Counted from the stretch's first letter, positions 25,554-40,124 are shown. The stretch is 64,000 nt of DNA from Rhaphigaster nebulosa (GCA_948150685.1 OX411310.1:42681599-42745598); one strand, 5' to 3'. A program made the numbers and translations. Notes: a model not told the origin generated them from the letters alone.

Positions 25554-25799
25554 AAAATTATTAATCGTGTAAAGGATGTGAAACCCGGAATATGATTACA
25601 CAGAGCTTTTGTAATTAAAAAAAAAAAATTGAGAATGAAACTTTATTATTATTATTAATATTTATTTATGTATATATTTTGTACGAAGAGCTAGTTGATA
25701 CTAGCCTTATTCTAACCTGAATGTACCACAACTATGTAGACAAAGGGTTGCAACCCTTTCCTTGCCAGCGAAGGAATGCCAAGATTTATTTCGTGGAAC

Positions 25800-26090
25800 C
25801 AACGCAAATTATATAGTACCTGAATGAGAAGAAACAAAACTAGTCTTACGAAACAAATACATATTACTAAGGGGCTCATACAAGGATGCTCACAATAGTT
25901 TGACTTAAATGTGGAAGAAGGTTTGAGAATTTGGTTAAGAAAATGTATAGAAATGAGTGGATAGAAAATCAGAACCTTGCGATTTCCATACGATCTGCAG
26001 GTAATAACAAAAGATGATGAGTACTTGGCATGATAAGAAAGATAGCACCTGGGGGTTATATCCTTGGATAGTTAGATCTAAAGGAGAATA
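25800..26090 (+). pseudogene. LINE reverse-transcriptase fragment (RTE-like)
   Basis: The frame from 25863 reads ITKGLIQGCSQ, a stop, FDLNVEEGLRIWLRKCIEMS, a stop, KIRTLRFPYDLQVITKDDEY, then by a frameshift MIRKIAPGG. This matches the order of RT motifs in RTE-type LINEs: xxKGxxQGC(S/P)LSPxLFN, the xxxxLxFADDQVxxAxDExDL catalytic block and the following MxRKLxxxY. The catalytic FADD is FPYD, and several stops are present. The duplicated tail families elsewhere could belong to the same element type. Confidence 0.7.
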
Positions 26091-26721
26091 AAATAAATAG
26101 TTTTTAGTATTGGTACATCAAATATAGGCGACAAAGCAATTTTATCTTGAACTCAAGGCAAATCCATTAAAGATAAAAATTTATAAATCATTAAACATGA
26201 TATTTAAATAGCAATCTTTTAGAACCTCACAAAAAGTTTGTCTCTAAAATTATTCGAGTATAATAAAATTGAATAGTAAATTGAAATAGCAACACCCTTT
26301 TGCCCCTTCCCAATCAATTATTCTCTTTATCCAATCAACCAATCCTTAATCATTTATGGCCCTATAATGTATCTGATCGTTCACTACTTTCTTAATTTTT
26401 AACGAAAATTTGAAAATAAATCAAATACATTGTAACAGTAATCTTATTTGATTCATAATTTGTTTCCACACCTACAGTACAGCATCACAAAAAGAAAATT
26501 CGCCTAGTACAATGAATTGTCGTGTCCTATTACCAGAGTAGTTAGACAAGAAGATCCCTTCTCAAACTACTTTTCAGCGTTTATTGTAAAATCCTTAAAT
26601 TATTGACTATTAGCATTTTTCATCACGTAGTTAATCTATTGCACCATAAATCAGGAAGTCTGTAGTTTCTCAATCCAAATTAGTGCATAATTAAATTAAA
26701 TTAACAAATTTTGATTATTAT

Positions 26722-27478
26722 TTCCTTGTACGAAGTAAAGAAAGTATTGTAATCGCGAAAATTTTCGGTCTTCAGATTTCAAAGGAAATATCCATTTTGA
26801 CCATCCCTGAATCCATTTTGACTAGTTTCGTCGTGGCGTCTGTACGTACGTACGTTCGTACGTACGTTAGTATCTCGCATAACTCAAAAACGGTTAGCCG
26901 TAGAAAGTTGAAATTTTGTATTTAGGATTGTTGTAAAATCTAATTGTAAAATCTGTGGACCTCTCTTTTTGGTCAGTTTAAGAGTGACCTATTCCGGATC
27001 ACCGGAAGTGGTACTTTACTTGAAGGTCATAATTGATTTCCATTAAAAGTTTTATTAAAATACTATGCAAAACTTCTCAAATTTAATATTTACAGCTTAT
27101 ATATTGATTTAAATAACATACTAGATTTTGGTTTAAATTGGAAAACCGGAAGCGGTACTTTACTTGAAGGTCATATTAGACTGATCAAAAATTATATTAA
27201 AATATAATGTAAATTATCTAAAATTTGGTAAACAGGGCTTTTATATCGATATGAATGTATATACTATATCTTGGTTAAAATTGGTGAGCCGAAAAGGGTG
27301 CTTTACTTGAAGGTCATAATAAGCTTACATAAAAAATTATATTTAATTTAAATACATAAATCATATGTTTCGGTAATAAAGGTTATTAACGCAATTTGGT
27401 TTCCAATCCAATTAAACATTTCTATTACTTGTTTTAAGTGTTAAAATTGAGTGTAAAATACTAGTTTTCGTCCCCATT

Positions 27479-27509
<31 letters not shown>

Positions 27510-27660
27510 CAATAGATGGATGTCGCGACGCCGAGTGTCGTTTTTGAGATACTGTAATCTTCGGAAAATACTAAACAAATTGAGGATCACTTTTTGAGCC
27601 ACCGATTTATAGTTTAATAGGCGTACAAGGAAGTCATGTGTTGTCCACATCATATATTTT
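26722..27660 (+). mobile_element. 1 kb dispersed element family R3, copy A
   Basis: It begins ttccttgtacgaagtaaag and ends gcgtacaaggaa at 27632, so ttccttgtacg / cgtacaaggaa form 11 bp terminal inverted repeats. The similarity to copy C runs on for about 30 bp (gtcatgtgttg...catca). Internal order: fixed word agtattgtaatcgcgaaaat, a cgtacgtacgtacg tract (26846-26868), aactcaaaaacggttagccg, then three units of about 144 bp each carrying ctttacttgaaggtcat (at 27014, 27158 and 27301), a (GT)n run at 27483-27509, and a ccgagtgtcg segment. Copies B and C lie at 57261-58346 and 58500-59558 on the other strand. No transposase frame. Confidence 0.85.
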
Positions 27661-29699
27661 TTTTTGTTATGTACTGTGAAAGAAAGGCTTATTTATTATA
27701 AAGTCTCTTGTATTTAATTTTATATTTGTAATTACCAGAATCATACCACCAATATATTTTGAGCGTACCAGACTAAGAGAGCCATTTCAGCCATTTCCTC
27801 GACCAGACTAAGAGAGCTTTGACTTCGGTCCCTGAATTACTGTAACCCCAGATGATATATTATACCATTAAACCATTTTAATACCTGTTTCCTATCAAAG
27901 CCTCTGTTAATCCTTAATCGCAAAGGGTATAATTATGTTTTCCAGTCGTTCGTTTATCAAGGTTTACAAATCTGGTCTCTGAGTAGCCTGCCACGAAAAA
28001 AAAGAATATCAGTTGCCAAGTGTGAATAACTATGTGTGTGTGTGTGCGTGTATATATATTGTTTGAAAACAATTGGAAGAATCCAAATACAAAGTCTTAA
28101 TTCTCTAAAATAACGGCAAATAATTAACCTGTAAACGTTTTGCCAAATCGGGCATATACATTAGTAATGATAACGGTCCCCATCACCTTCTAGGAAGCGC
28201 TTACATTTTTGTCTACTTTTTTTCACACTGGACCGATGGACGGTTAATAAGAGGCGGGTTAACAGGGGTTCTAGTATAGGTGCAATGCATAGATTGTGAA
28301 CAGAAACTTCGGCATTCAATTTTTTTATGTCAATTTTTGTGTTGATCTTCATATCCTTGTTATAATAATAGCTAAATATGGCACATTTTGCGATAAAAAC
28401 GCAGTTGTATCTGTTTCAAATTTATGAACTGACTCCATACGGTTATTAATGGCATTTAAATATTTTTTGTATATAAAAGTATATACTCAATATTTCTATA
28501 CTGTCATACCCTTAGCTTGTATATATTGAAGGCACACACGTCAGCCGAGATGGGACGGTTGACTAAGCTAAAGGTGGGAGGAGGGGGAGGGGGGGGACGA
28601 GGAGTAACGAGGGTCCACCACCCCTTGTCTCTGTAATCTTTTTATACAAACAAGGTTCCAGGACTATGCATATAAAAAACAATATAACATTATAATTACA
28701 TTAGTTTACTTATTTAGAATACGAACTTTTTATAAATTTAAATATTTTTTTTGTCATTTATCATACTTTGTAATTTTATATTTCGTTTCAGTTTCGTGTC
28801 TGCAACAAAAAACAAAATAGGTTCCAAATTGGTTAAAAGCAAGACGGTATCTTATTCCCTAATTTTATTTTATTTAACCACTATAAATCATTAAAAGGAT
28901 GAGCAATACCTAAAAAGTTATAACTCCGACTGGGAAATATTAAAATTTCGATATGCCAATGATTTTGTATTATTTCCGAACAGCCTATGCTCTTAGGATA
29001 TTTGTAAAAAATTCATGTCCTGAAATTACACAAAGTGTTTGGTTAGCTGGAAAGTTGAATTAGGAATGTTTTCCGTTGTTTAGTCAACCTATAACCGGGC
29101 TGTATGTCTGTTTTATATAAGTACATGGGCCATGTATAAATTAAATGTATGCATTAGCTGCATTATAATAGACTAATGGGATACTCAAAATCTTATTAAG
29201 TATGCTATATGATAAGCATGCTCAATTCAGGCAGTATTATGAGGGGCCCAGTGTAAGTACCATCGTGCTAAATAGATACAGTGTAAATACAACACGTTTT
29301 CTTTCCATTATGTTGTTGTTTTTTAAATCTTACATTAGAAAAATTTAATTACTTTTTAGATTATTTATTATTTTTTCTTATCAACTACTAAACATGGGTT
29401 CAAAGTCCAACTCTAATTTGTTTGCTAATACATATCAGATATATTTATTTATTTTTTCAACATATTGAAAATAAACTTGTTTACTGGCAAATATTACAAT
29501 CTGCTACAATCTTGGGCAATGCAATAGTGATCACTGTGACTCATTGAAACCAAAAAGTAATCGAAGAATTTACTCAACATAGAAATAATGAAAAATAAAA
29601 GTAAAATGAAATTAAGAAATGGTAATATGTTGAACTAAAATATAATAATAAAATAAAATACTAAACCCATACATAACATTCACGGGTTTCCATGGGAAT
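27661..29699. other. No gene recognised
   Basis: Two direct copies of accagactaagagag occur 35 bp apart (about 27767 and 27802). A purine-only G-rich run lies at 28575-28596. Otherwise AT-rich. Confidence 0.45.
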
Positions 29700-29739
29700 A
29701 TCCGCAGAATACTTTAAAAAAATTGGTACAAAATCCAAT

Positions 29740-29890
29740 ATGCCGTATCTTTGCTATAACTGGTCCGATTTGATGTTGTTTTTTTCAGAGAATATAATTA
29801 CGTTTCAATTGATTAGGTATATTGAATTTATGTATATATTTTTTTTTTTATGTTATGCGCAAATAAAATTATTTTTCGTCAATTGCATAA
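29740..29890 (+). repeat. Dispersed repeat family R4, copy 1
   Basis: gccgtatctttgctataac, tggtccgattt and gcgcaaataaaattatttt recur in the same order and orientation at 31303-31450, with sequence drift between them. Confidence 0.6.
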
Positions 29891-30189
29891 GAATCTACAG
29901 AGCCATGTGGATTGTTCTATAAGATATTAGACACTTTTCATAGTAAATCCTGTTATATTGAGATATCTGCAGGAGGTGAGGACAAGGCATGTGGGAGGTG
30001 GCAATGTGATAACAGCTCAGCTCATCTGTAACAGTTGATATCGATTCCGTACTAGCTCTTTGTCTTTGGTCCGCGGAGTAAATCCATTTCAGAGCTTGAT
30101 TAGTTTCAAGTTTTATTTTGCTTTTAATTTCCAAAATAATAATTTAATTTGTAACTAGAAAAAGCTGCGTAGAGAAAAAATTGTGTTGA

Positions 30190-30295
30190 CTGATCTTGCG
30201 GTCTTGGGTTTTGACGGAGGGCAGTGGAGGGAGGTAGGGGGCGGTTGGTGGTATCAACATTGAATCTTCAGGTTCGCTAAGCGTTTAATTATTTA
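30190..30295 (+). pseudogene. LINE C-terminal tail fragment
   Basis: The frame reads DLAVLGFDGGQWREVGGGWW and later FRFAKRLIIYY. FDGxQWREV and RFAKxxI match the tail at 3336-3555 (FDGIQWREV...RFAKPFI). No upstream domains. Confidence 0.6.
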
Positions 30296-30737
30296 TTACT
30301 GGGAAAAAAACATAACAAAGAACCCACGGATGGCTGCAGATGTGGGTTCTCGTTGATATCTCGATTTCACGATCCAATCTGAATTTTCTTAATTGATGCT
30401 ATAGCGGAATAACTACAATTGAAGACACGTGTTGATGAAGGTGTTAAGTTACAAATTTAATAATTTGTAAAAAAAATGACTAATAAAGTTTTTTTTTAAT
30501 GTAATTTCCTAAAAACTTGATCTCTCAAATCCACAGAGAAATCATGTGATTAAACAAGAATCTTGGTTCGTTGGGGGGGAGGAGTTAAAGACCGGAGCGT
30601 GGCAGTATCAACCTTAATACCATCTGGGAATGTAAATATTCCGATTGTATATAAGGAGGATTATTTCTATGAATAAACAATCTTGTTTTTTCAGCTCTTT
30701 CCTTTTTTTTAAATTTAATTCGTTCGCCGTCACATAA

Positions 30738-30739
<2 letters not shown>

Positions 30740-30814
<75 letters not shown>
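30740..30814. repeat. (TA)n microsatellite
   Basis: About 32 TA units, then an interrupted atttatatatat end. Confidence 0.95.
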
Positions 30815-30815
<1 letters not shown>

Positions 30816-31302
30816 ATTTTATCTTTGAATCATGAAAAAAAAATCTGGAGGTTTGCGCGAATCACTCAGCTTTCGCTTATCACCCTATAATATTAATCTT
30901 TTTTACATAATTTTAAAGAGTTCACATATGCACTGCTTGAAATAAACTCAGCAGTATTAGCTAGTTCACGTCTTCTCTCACAAAATTATAATAAAATAGT
31001 TGTTTAAACAATTTTAGTACGGCTATATATACATATATACGTATATATATACGGCTAGATATATTCTAAAAGTTTCGGTTTAGTTTTCATGGAAATTCCT
31101 CTAAGCTTCTATGGGAGCATTTGATTTCCATTAAATAATATAAAAATAGAGATTATTAAGTTAATTTCTACTTTTATTTTCTTACATTACATTATTATAG
31201 ATCTTATTCTTAACAAAAGTTTGGCGGCTTGATGAGGTAAGGTTACGTCTCCTTCGGACGTGCTCAGCTTTGCATATAAGGTCTTGTAGTCCTTATAAAT
31301 TA

Positions 31303-31450
31303 CGCTGTATCTTTGCTAATATTGGTCCGATTTCGATGATTCCTTTTTTGTTTTTGGGAGAATTTCATTACCTTTCATATGATAGTACACATTATTTGCC
31401 ATGAAATGCATACTTTATGAGATATACGCAAATAAAAATTTCTTTTGGCT
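31303..31450 (+). repeat. Dispersed repeat family R4, copy 2
   Basis: gctgtatctttgctaatat, tggtccgattt and acgcaaataaaaatttctt match copy 1 at 29740-29890. It then continues ttggctataacttttt, a continuation not clear in copy 1. Confidence 0.6.
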
Positions 31451-33575
31451 ATAACTTTTTTCTCTGCATCTTCTCAGTGATGTACTAAATATATGAAAAG
31501 TGAAAAGGCTTCAAGGAGAAGACAGGCAAGTTTTATTAAATCGTTAGAGCCGTTTACGAAAAAATTGTAAAATCTATGATATAAAGTGGCACTTCCGGAT
31601 AGTATATTTTGACAAAAAAGTTGCTATAAAATTACAGGCATATACTCGTACATACCTCAAATACGTAATATCACTATAGATTAGTATGCTGTGTATGTAG
31701 GTATTTGGACAGCATTGCTTTAAATAAATCATTTCTCTGTTTTTTCGTTTTTGAGCTAGGCTGTTCACATACACACTAACACACAGACCATTTTGCAAGA
31801 CTTGGTTATTTGGACTTAGGGTACCTAAAAATGTATTTCCGTTGAAAACTCGAATATTTCATGCATAGGTAAGGAAAAGTAAAAAGAACAGAAAATTTCT
31901 TTTTCCAAGATTAAGATTACCGAAATCTCCAATCAGGGTTGGAAATTTTATTCCATTGTCACGAGTACAATTTTAATCCTGCAAGCTGAAATCGAACCGA
32001 TATTTCTTTGGCAAGAAGTGTTTTTAAATGCAACTCGAATGCGTTCGGCATTCGTGTCCTCAAGTGACTTCTAACTGAACAGTATATAATTATAAGAATT
32101 TACTCAATACATTTGTATTGATTATTTAGTTTTCCTTATGTAAAGAATCCGTCAAGTTTTATATCGATATTTTTTTTTTTTTTTCTCGTCGAATAAAAGA
32201 TAGTATGGTAAAAAACAAAGGAAGAACCTTTTTGTGCGCATGCGTCTAACAATAACCTAAAAAAAACATCAATCAAGATGGTATATTTGGCAAGGTTCTT
32301 AAGTAGTGGGAGAAGGCTTTCCATGCTTGAGCATAACCTTTAGGCCTAAGCTCCGCCAATACGGAGAAAGAATCTTAAATTGTTTGCCTATGCTTGTGTG
32401 GTTGATTTCTGTCAAATTTTGCCACATACCTGCCCTTATTTTAATTTATTTTTCAAATTCAAAATATTGCAATTTAATCCTTTTGGTCAATTATGAATTG
32501 TGCTAACTGGGTCTCATTTATATCATTCATACAAAATAAAAAGAGCGAAAATCAAGAAGCGACAGAATAATTTGAAAAAAAATGATTAAAATAATAAGGA
32601 ACTAACATAGAAACATTTAATTACAATCTAACTTATTCACCTTACTACACTCAACCTGTAGACCCCTGAAAAAACTACTTTGCCTCATATATGGACATAG
32701 CAGAACACCTGGAGATCCCAGCGTATCACCCAATCCGCATTTCTAGTGTTGAAGCCAGTAGAAGTTGAGAAAGGACGCATAAGCCGGAAATTTCTAAAGT
32801 CATAATTCCTTTCTTACTAAAGTTGTCGGGGCCAATGCCATTTTAATATTTGAGTAGGGTCATATGGATGTGTAGTGATTGTACATGAATTTGGATTATC
32901 AGAAAGAATTTTTATTGAATTTCAAAGTTTGCGATGAAAGAAATATTGAGTTTATTATGCTTGATGTTGATATGTTATTATTGTTTATTTTATTCTGTAT
33001 AATAAGTATATATGTAAAACCAATGAGGATAATGCTTATTTTTTATTTTGCATTGTTTACTCTGTTTGTAAAGTTTATTATTTTTTTTCATGTATGTCAG
33101 TTACTGAAACGTTGCAAAAATAGGTTTCTTTTTATTCAGAAACTGATAAATGGTGGGGTATTTAATGCAAATGGCTGTATCCTTATCTATTCATGTATGT
33201 AAAGCTCTGTACGTGGAATAGGAAATGGGTTCTGTATGGTAGGCAATGCAGCCAACCCAACCATCCAGCATGTCTATCATAACAAATTGATACTCATCGT
33301 CTGAGAATTTCAATAAAGCATAAATTTAAAACTTATTTTCTGAATATATTTCATTTTTTTTTAAAGATTTATTTGAATGATTTAGTGGGAAATCAATGAT
33401 AAGATTGAATCTTTTTTTCTTTCCAAACTCTGTTAACGTAATATTACACAAACTTATGATTTTATTATTACACAAACGTGTGTAACTTAAGAAAGTCAAC
33501 ACATTGAATATACAAACCAAAGAAAGAGCTTGAAAATAGAGTTGACTAATTTAAAAAAAAAAAATATTTGAAGGA
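31451..33575. other. No gene recognised
   Basis: The 107-codon frame at 32879-33202 is hydrophobic and AT-driven, with no conserved motif. A GC-richer patch at 32640-32830 gave no recognisable product on either strand. Confidence 0.45.
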
Positions 33576-33985
33576 TGCTATTGTTTGTAAGAATTAGTTG
33601 GCATCCGCATGATGGTATAGAAGAATCAATCTAATTAGGGATTGATAAATTATTTGCCACTTCTATAAATTATTTTTATCAATCATTGTTTATATCAAAC
33701 ATGTTTGATATAATCCATTTAAACCTTGGTGAGTAACAACATGTATTTGATTTCTTGTCTTCATTAAATTCATAATTCATAAATGTTTTATAATACTGAT
33801 TTATATTAATCTAATTTAATATGTATAATAATACCAAGCTATATTTTGAATTGCTGATTTTTGAATTTTTTGTGTTTTTTTAGAACTGAGGGTGAATGTA
33901 TAACATTCGAAACTAGTTTTCAATAAAACAAATTTATAGAAGTGGCAAATAATTTATCCCTAATTTGTAAGAATTGTTGGATCTA
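33576..33985. mobile_element. Small TIR/foldback element with ~36 bp inner arms
   Basis: aattagggattgataaatta, tttgccacttctataaatt (33634-33672) is complementary to aatttatagaagtggcaaat, aatttatccctaatt (33930-33965). ttgtaagaatt occurs at both outer sides (about 33576 and 33966). The middle holds the palindrome atatcaaacatgtttgatat (33691-33710) and the word cgaaactagttttcaataaa. Confidence 0.65.
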
Positions 33986-34397
33986 GTTGCATAGTGTAAT
34001 ATTAATTAAAATATATCTTATTTTTCAAAATAAAACGTAGAATAAATCGGTAATGTTAAATTTCTTTTATGCTATAATCCCATAACATTCTAAATCAATT
34101 CCTCGAGTCTCTCAAAGAGTAGTAGCCAGTAATTTTTTGCAAATTGAGGCATCATCAATACTGAAAATCATTATTTTCTTCTGAGATAACACGCTTCGCA
34201 AACCTAGAAAAGACTAACTCAATACAGATAGTACATCACCCCAAAAATGTTTAACATAAACATGATATGCTTGTTAGTGTATTAAACTGTTTGAGAGTGA
34301 TGTAGAACGTCTGTTTAGTTAGTCTTTCTTAGGCTGTTGAAATGAGATTTGCCTGCTTTCTCCAGTTTATCAGCACTAATGTGCTATGTTTTTCAAT

Positions 34398-34530
34398 CCG
34401 AATGGTGCCTGAATTGGCGAAACGATTACTGGCGATACTGGCCGAGCGGGTTAGCACTCTTGCAAAAGTGCACCTACTCACAAACCCAAAGGTATTAATA
34501 GGTATTAAAAGGTATTAAAAGGTATTAAAT
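34398..34530 (+). repeat. Hammerhead-like word, tRNA A box and a short tandem repeat
   Basis: ggtgcctgaattggcgaaac (34403-34422) is followed by TGGCCGAGCGG (34439-34449), a perfect tRNA-Leu/Ser type A box, with no B box downstream; it is probably the head of a truncated SINE. From 34490 aggtattaa is repeated four times (ggtattaataggtattaaaa). Confidence 0.4.
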
Positions 34531-34621
34531 ATAAAAATAATTGTTCACATCATTCCTTAACAAAGAACTGATCCAGTATCTCCTTTTTCAAACAGGGGTG
34601 GCGTTAGAATGAAAGCAAATA

Positions 34622-35061
34622 TTTGACATATTTATAAATAGTTACGTTCTTGCTGTCATAGTTTAAAATAATATTTACTAATGTGAACATAAAAAAAAAA
34701 AAAAATTCTAAAAACCTTTTCCGGATAATCAGGAGATTCGGATAAACGAGGTTTTTTTTGCTTCAAGATTAGAAGATTGATTCTGTGAATAATTTTTCAT
34801 TTAATTTCCTGTTGGACATTATGAAAGCCCCATAATTTTGAAGATAGCGAATTTTTCTAATTTCCTCGAAGATTTTAACATCTTATCTTGATTTTTTTAA
34901 ATGTTAATATTTTACCGAATGAAAGGAAATTTTGGCGTATTTATAGATAGTTACGTTCTTGCTCTCATAGTTTAAAAATATTTTCTAATATGAATAAAAT
35001 TAAATAAACAAAAAGTTCTAAAAATGTGGTTCGGATAATCCGCAGATGGGGATAAACGAGA
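34622..35061 (+). repeat. Direct repeat pair of ~130 bp, pogo/Tigger-like ends suspected
   Basis: 34622-34750 and 34934-35061 share tatttataaatagttacgtt / tatttatagatagttacgtt, cttgctgtcatagtttaaa / cttgctctcatagtttaaa, ttctaaaaa, and cggataatcaggag...ggataaacgag / cggataatccgcag...ggataaacgag. The cggataatc...ggataaacgag wording resembles pogo/Tigger terminal sequence, but this is only a resemblance. Confidence 0.55.
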
Positions 35062-35873
35062 TTTGACTTTAATATAGGTTGATTTTAAATATTTAAAAAA
35101 TACATAACTTTATATATTTCGCAGTAGCCTTGTTGTGATCAGAGACATTGTAAAAAGCGAGGCACGTGTCAAACATTTTCGGGATCACAGAATCAGATTT
35201 TCATCAAGTTGGCGTTTTTATCTTTGTGTCCCCTCTCCTTTCCTTCCCTTGCAGTAACATTACAGAGTAATAAAGCAGCACAGCCCGGGTTTTATTATCC
35301 TCCCGTGCCTTATTTAGTACCGACCATAATTCTGTCTATTTGTCCTCTTTTTTTTTTTTACGCCGCTGATTTGTCTCAATACTCCTCACTCTTATCTCCA
35401 ATACGATTTATATAGCTAACTCAGGCTATACAGGTCGATTCTCTTACACGTGTATATTATCAGAAAACTTCCCATTTCTCCAATCCCAGAATTCTCCGTC
35501 AGATAATAAACTTATTACAACCACTCTTCTATTACTGATTTATTTCACACTCTTCTGCTTTAGCTGTAGATCTGAGTAAGTATTTTTAAAGGACACAAAT
35601 ATTGCTTGCAGTTATTTGCGGATTTACCGCGAGAGGGGATACTCTTCCCCTTCCACGCATTTAATTGACATGTTATGAATTGACATGAATATAAATCACT
35701 TGTTTATTATCATTTCGTCATAAATAGGTCGTAAAAATTTTGAATAAAAACAAGAATTAATAGATAAATAGGTATGTATAAATTTATTTTCGAAAAAAAA
35801 TACGTAAGTTTAATGAGGAACATGTTCTACAAACACGTTATTCATTTATATTTATTGATTTTGTTAGTATATA

Positions 35874-35875
<2 letters not shown>
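35062..35875. other. No gene recognised
   Basis: A C/T-rich patch (35210-35420) contains a 68-codon frame with no domain. Nothing else was noticed. Confidence 0.4.

Positions 35876-35876
<1 letters not shown>

Positions 35877-35914
<38 letters not shown>
35877..35914. repeat. (TA)n directly 5' of SINE copy 2
   Basis: About 18 TA units abutting the 5'-truncated SINE. Confidence 0.95.
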
Positions 35915-35916
<2 letters not shown>

Positions 35917-35917
<1 letters not shown>

Positions 35918-36148
35918 TTTATTCTGTATTTAGTCGTAGATCGACCTTGCGGGGACAGTAGGTCCTCCTCGGTCTCATCCAGCCTCTATAAAGTTGTTAC
36001 CTTTAATGAGAGGAAATAGTTGGGGGTTAAGGGGTTGAGCATGATTGTGGCCGACTCACCTCCTTGCCCAACCAATGGGCTTAGAAACAATATCCTTGCT
36101 AAGCACTGAACATAAGACCCTTCATAGGTTGTTGTGGTATAGGTTAAT
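35917..36148 (+). mobile_element. tRNA-derived SINE, copy 2, 5'-truncated
   Basis: It starts at the agataattatttattctg region that follows the tRNA head in the full copies. It keeps gatcgacct, ccagcctctataaa, cacctccttgcccaacc, aagcactgaac and ttcataggttgttgtggtat. It runs directly into (CT)n and (TA)n. Confidence 0.85.
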
Positions 36149-37158
<1,010 letters not shown>

Positions 37159-37887
37159 ATGGCAGCAGCCGACGAAATATATGCGGTGGAAGGTGAAAAT
37201 GTAGTGCATCGTAACAAGGCAGCGTTTACGATTTGGTTCAGGTGGTTCAATGCTGGGAATAACGGCCTTGAAGAGGAGCCTTGATCAGGTCGCCTTTCAG
37301 AAGTGGATGATCATGTATTACTAGAGTCTTTCAGTCAAAATCCGTTTGCGACAACTCCAGGAAAAGTCCAAAATGTACGACCCAGATCGGATCTTCATGA
37401 CTTATCAGCTGCCCAAACTCAAAGAGGAGTTGACATCTGTAAATGTTTCAAAAATCCAAAAGATGATAGATTTTAGAAAAGAATTGTAAATAGCGATGAA
37501 AAATGGACACTTTTCAAAAATTCTATCAACTGAAAACAGTGGATACAGTCAGACCTATTGGTCAACCTCAAGCAGAAGTAAGCCAAGATCGATTTACTTG
37601 CGCATGTTCCGGATGGCAGGACTACTGACGCTGAGATTTACAGTGAACAATTCGAAAGAGTAGAAGGAGTTTTAAAAGAGAAGTACCTTGCTTTTTTTCA
37701 ATCGGAATAAAGCGATATTTCAGCAAGACAACGCTCCTACCGGCCTTTCAAAAATAATGTCAAAGCTGGATGTAATGAGTTTTTCGCTTCGAAAACCAAG
37801 GACTGGTATCATCACCAAATACAAATTCTGAAAGAAAAGAGATGGATTAAAGTAATTGACAATGATGGCCTATATTTTGAGGAATAA
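37159..37887 (+). pseudogene. Dead mariner-family transposase
   Basis: Readable with stops and frameshifts: HRNKAAFTIWFRWFNAGNNG, LEEEP, a stop, SGRLSEVDDHVLLESFSQNP, GVDICKCFKNPKDDRF, KRIVNSDEKWTLFKNSI, KQWIQS, VPDGRTTDAEIYSEQFERVE, IFQQDNAP, and at the end LKEKRWIKVIDNDGLYFEE with a stop. These are mariner landmarks in the right order: WFxxFxxGxxxLEDEPxSGRxSEVDD, RIVxxDEKW, TIDAExYxxQLxRV, the second catalytic Asp in QDNAP, and RWxKVIDNxGxYFxE. At least five stops make it inactive. TIRs were not located. Confidence 0.88.

Positions 37888-39010
<1,123 letters not shown>

Positions 39011-39092
<82 letters not shown>
39011..39092. repeat. (TA)n array grown from the SINE 3' tail
   Basis: About 39 TA units starting three bases after ggtacagg of SINE copy 3. 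Confidence 0.95.
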
Positions 39093-39096
<4 letters not shown>

Positions 39097-40066
39097 TCAT
39101 TTCGTATTTAGACATTTAAATCCAGACCTTTTGCTCAGTCTGGATGGGGTATGGAGACTCCTATGAGAAAGGTCCTAACTTGAAATTTAGATGAGTTCAA
39201 TTAAAACGCTTAAGCGGTTTCTTTTCATTTTTTTTTTCACATTTTCATGTTAAATATAAGTTTGATGGCAAGTCGAGGTTATCCCATAAATTTTTAATTA
39301 TACGAATTCATTTACAAATTACCCCATATTAATAATTTAAAAACCAAGTCATTTGTTTTGTGTTTTTTTTTTTTTTATCGTATTCTGATCAAATGTTAAC
39401 TGAGTCATGAAAATTTTATTTTTTTTAATTATAATTTAATTCGACAGCAGTACCTGCAAAACCTTGTAAGTGCTTTTGATATAATTTTTCAACAGACAAA
39501 AAATAGTTTAACCCTTCTGAAACCATCTAAACTTATCTGTTATAATAACTGATCATAACTGACTGATAAAGCTTATAACGTAAAAATGAAGCTCTCTATT
39601 CAACCGAAAACCTTACATACATATGTATACATATGTATAATACATATAATACATAAGTATATGTATTCTATATGTTGTTTTCTCATATAGAAACAAAACT
39701 TTTATTTTTATAAAAATGGGAGTTCCGAGGTTTTTCAGGTATACTGTCGAATTGCATTTATAATCTGTATTTAACTTTTTCTCTATGCTTACCTTTAGTG
39801 CCCTCCTATCTACGTGAAAATAAAATAATAATGAAATAAAAATTTTCCTGTTATATGCTATTTCTAGACAAGAATTTATAATGCATTACCAGCATTATCA
39901 AGTAATTTTTTTTATTTATTATTTTTTTTTTTTAAGCTTTGTTATGTATTTTCCCTTTTCATTTATTATCAAACATTTTCAGCTAACATCAATTAAATGA
40001 GGAAGTAGAATATGTAAAAGCAAAAACGTAATAAAGTAATATATGTATGTATGTATGTATGTATGC

Positions 40067-40124
<58 letters not shown>

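Noticed and set aside
32879..33202. 107-codon hydrophobic ORF
   Set aside because: Composition follows the AT-rich background (Ile/Phe/Leu/Tyr/Lys), with no domain and no splice or start context beyond chance.
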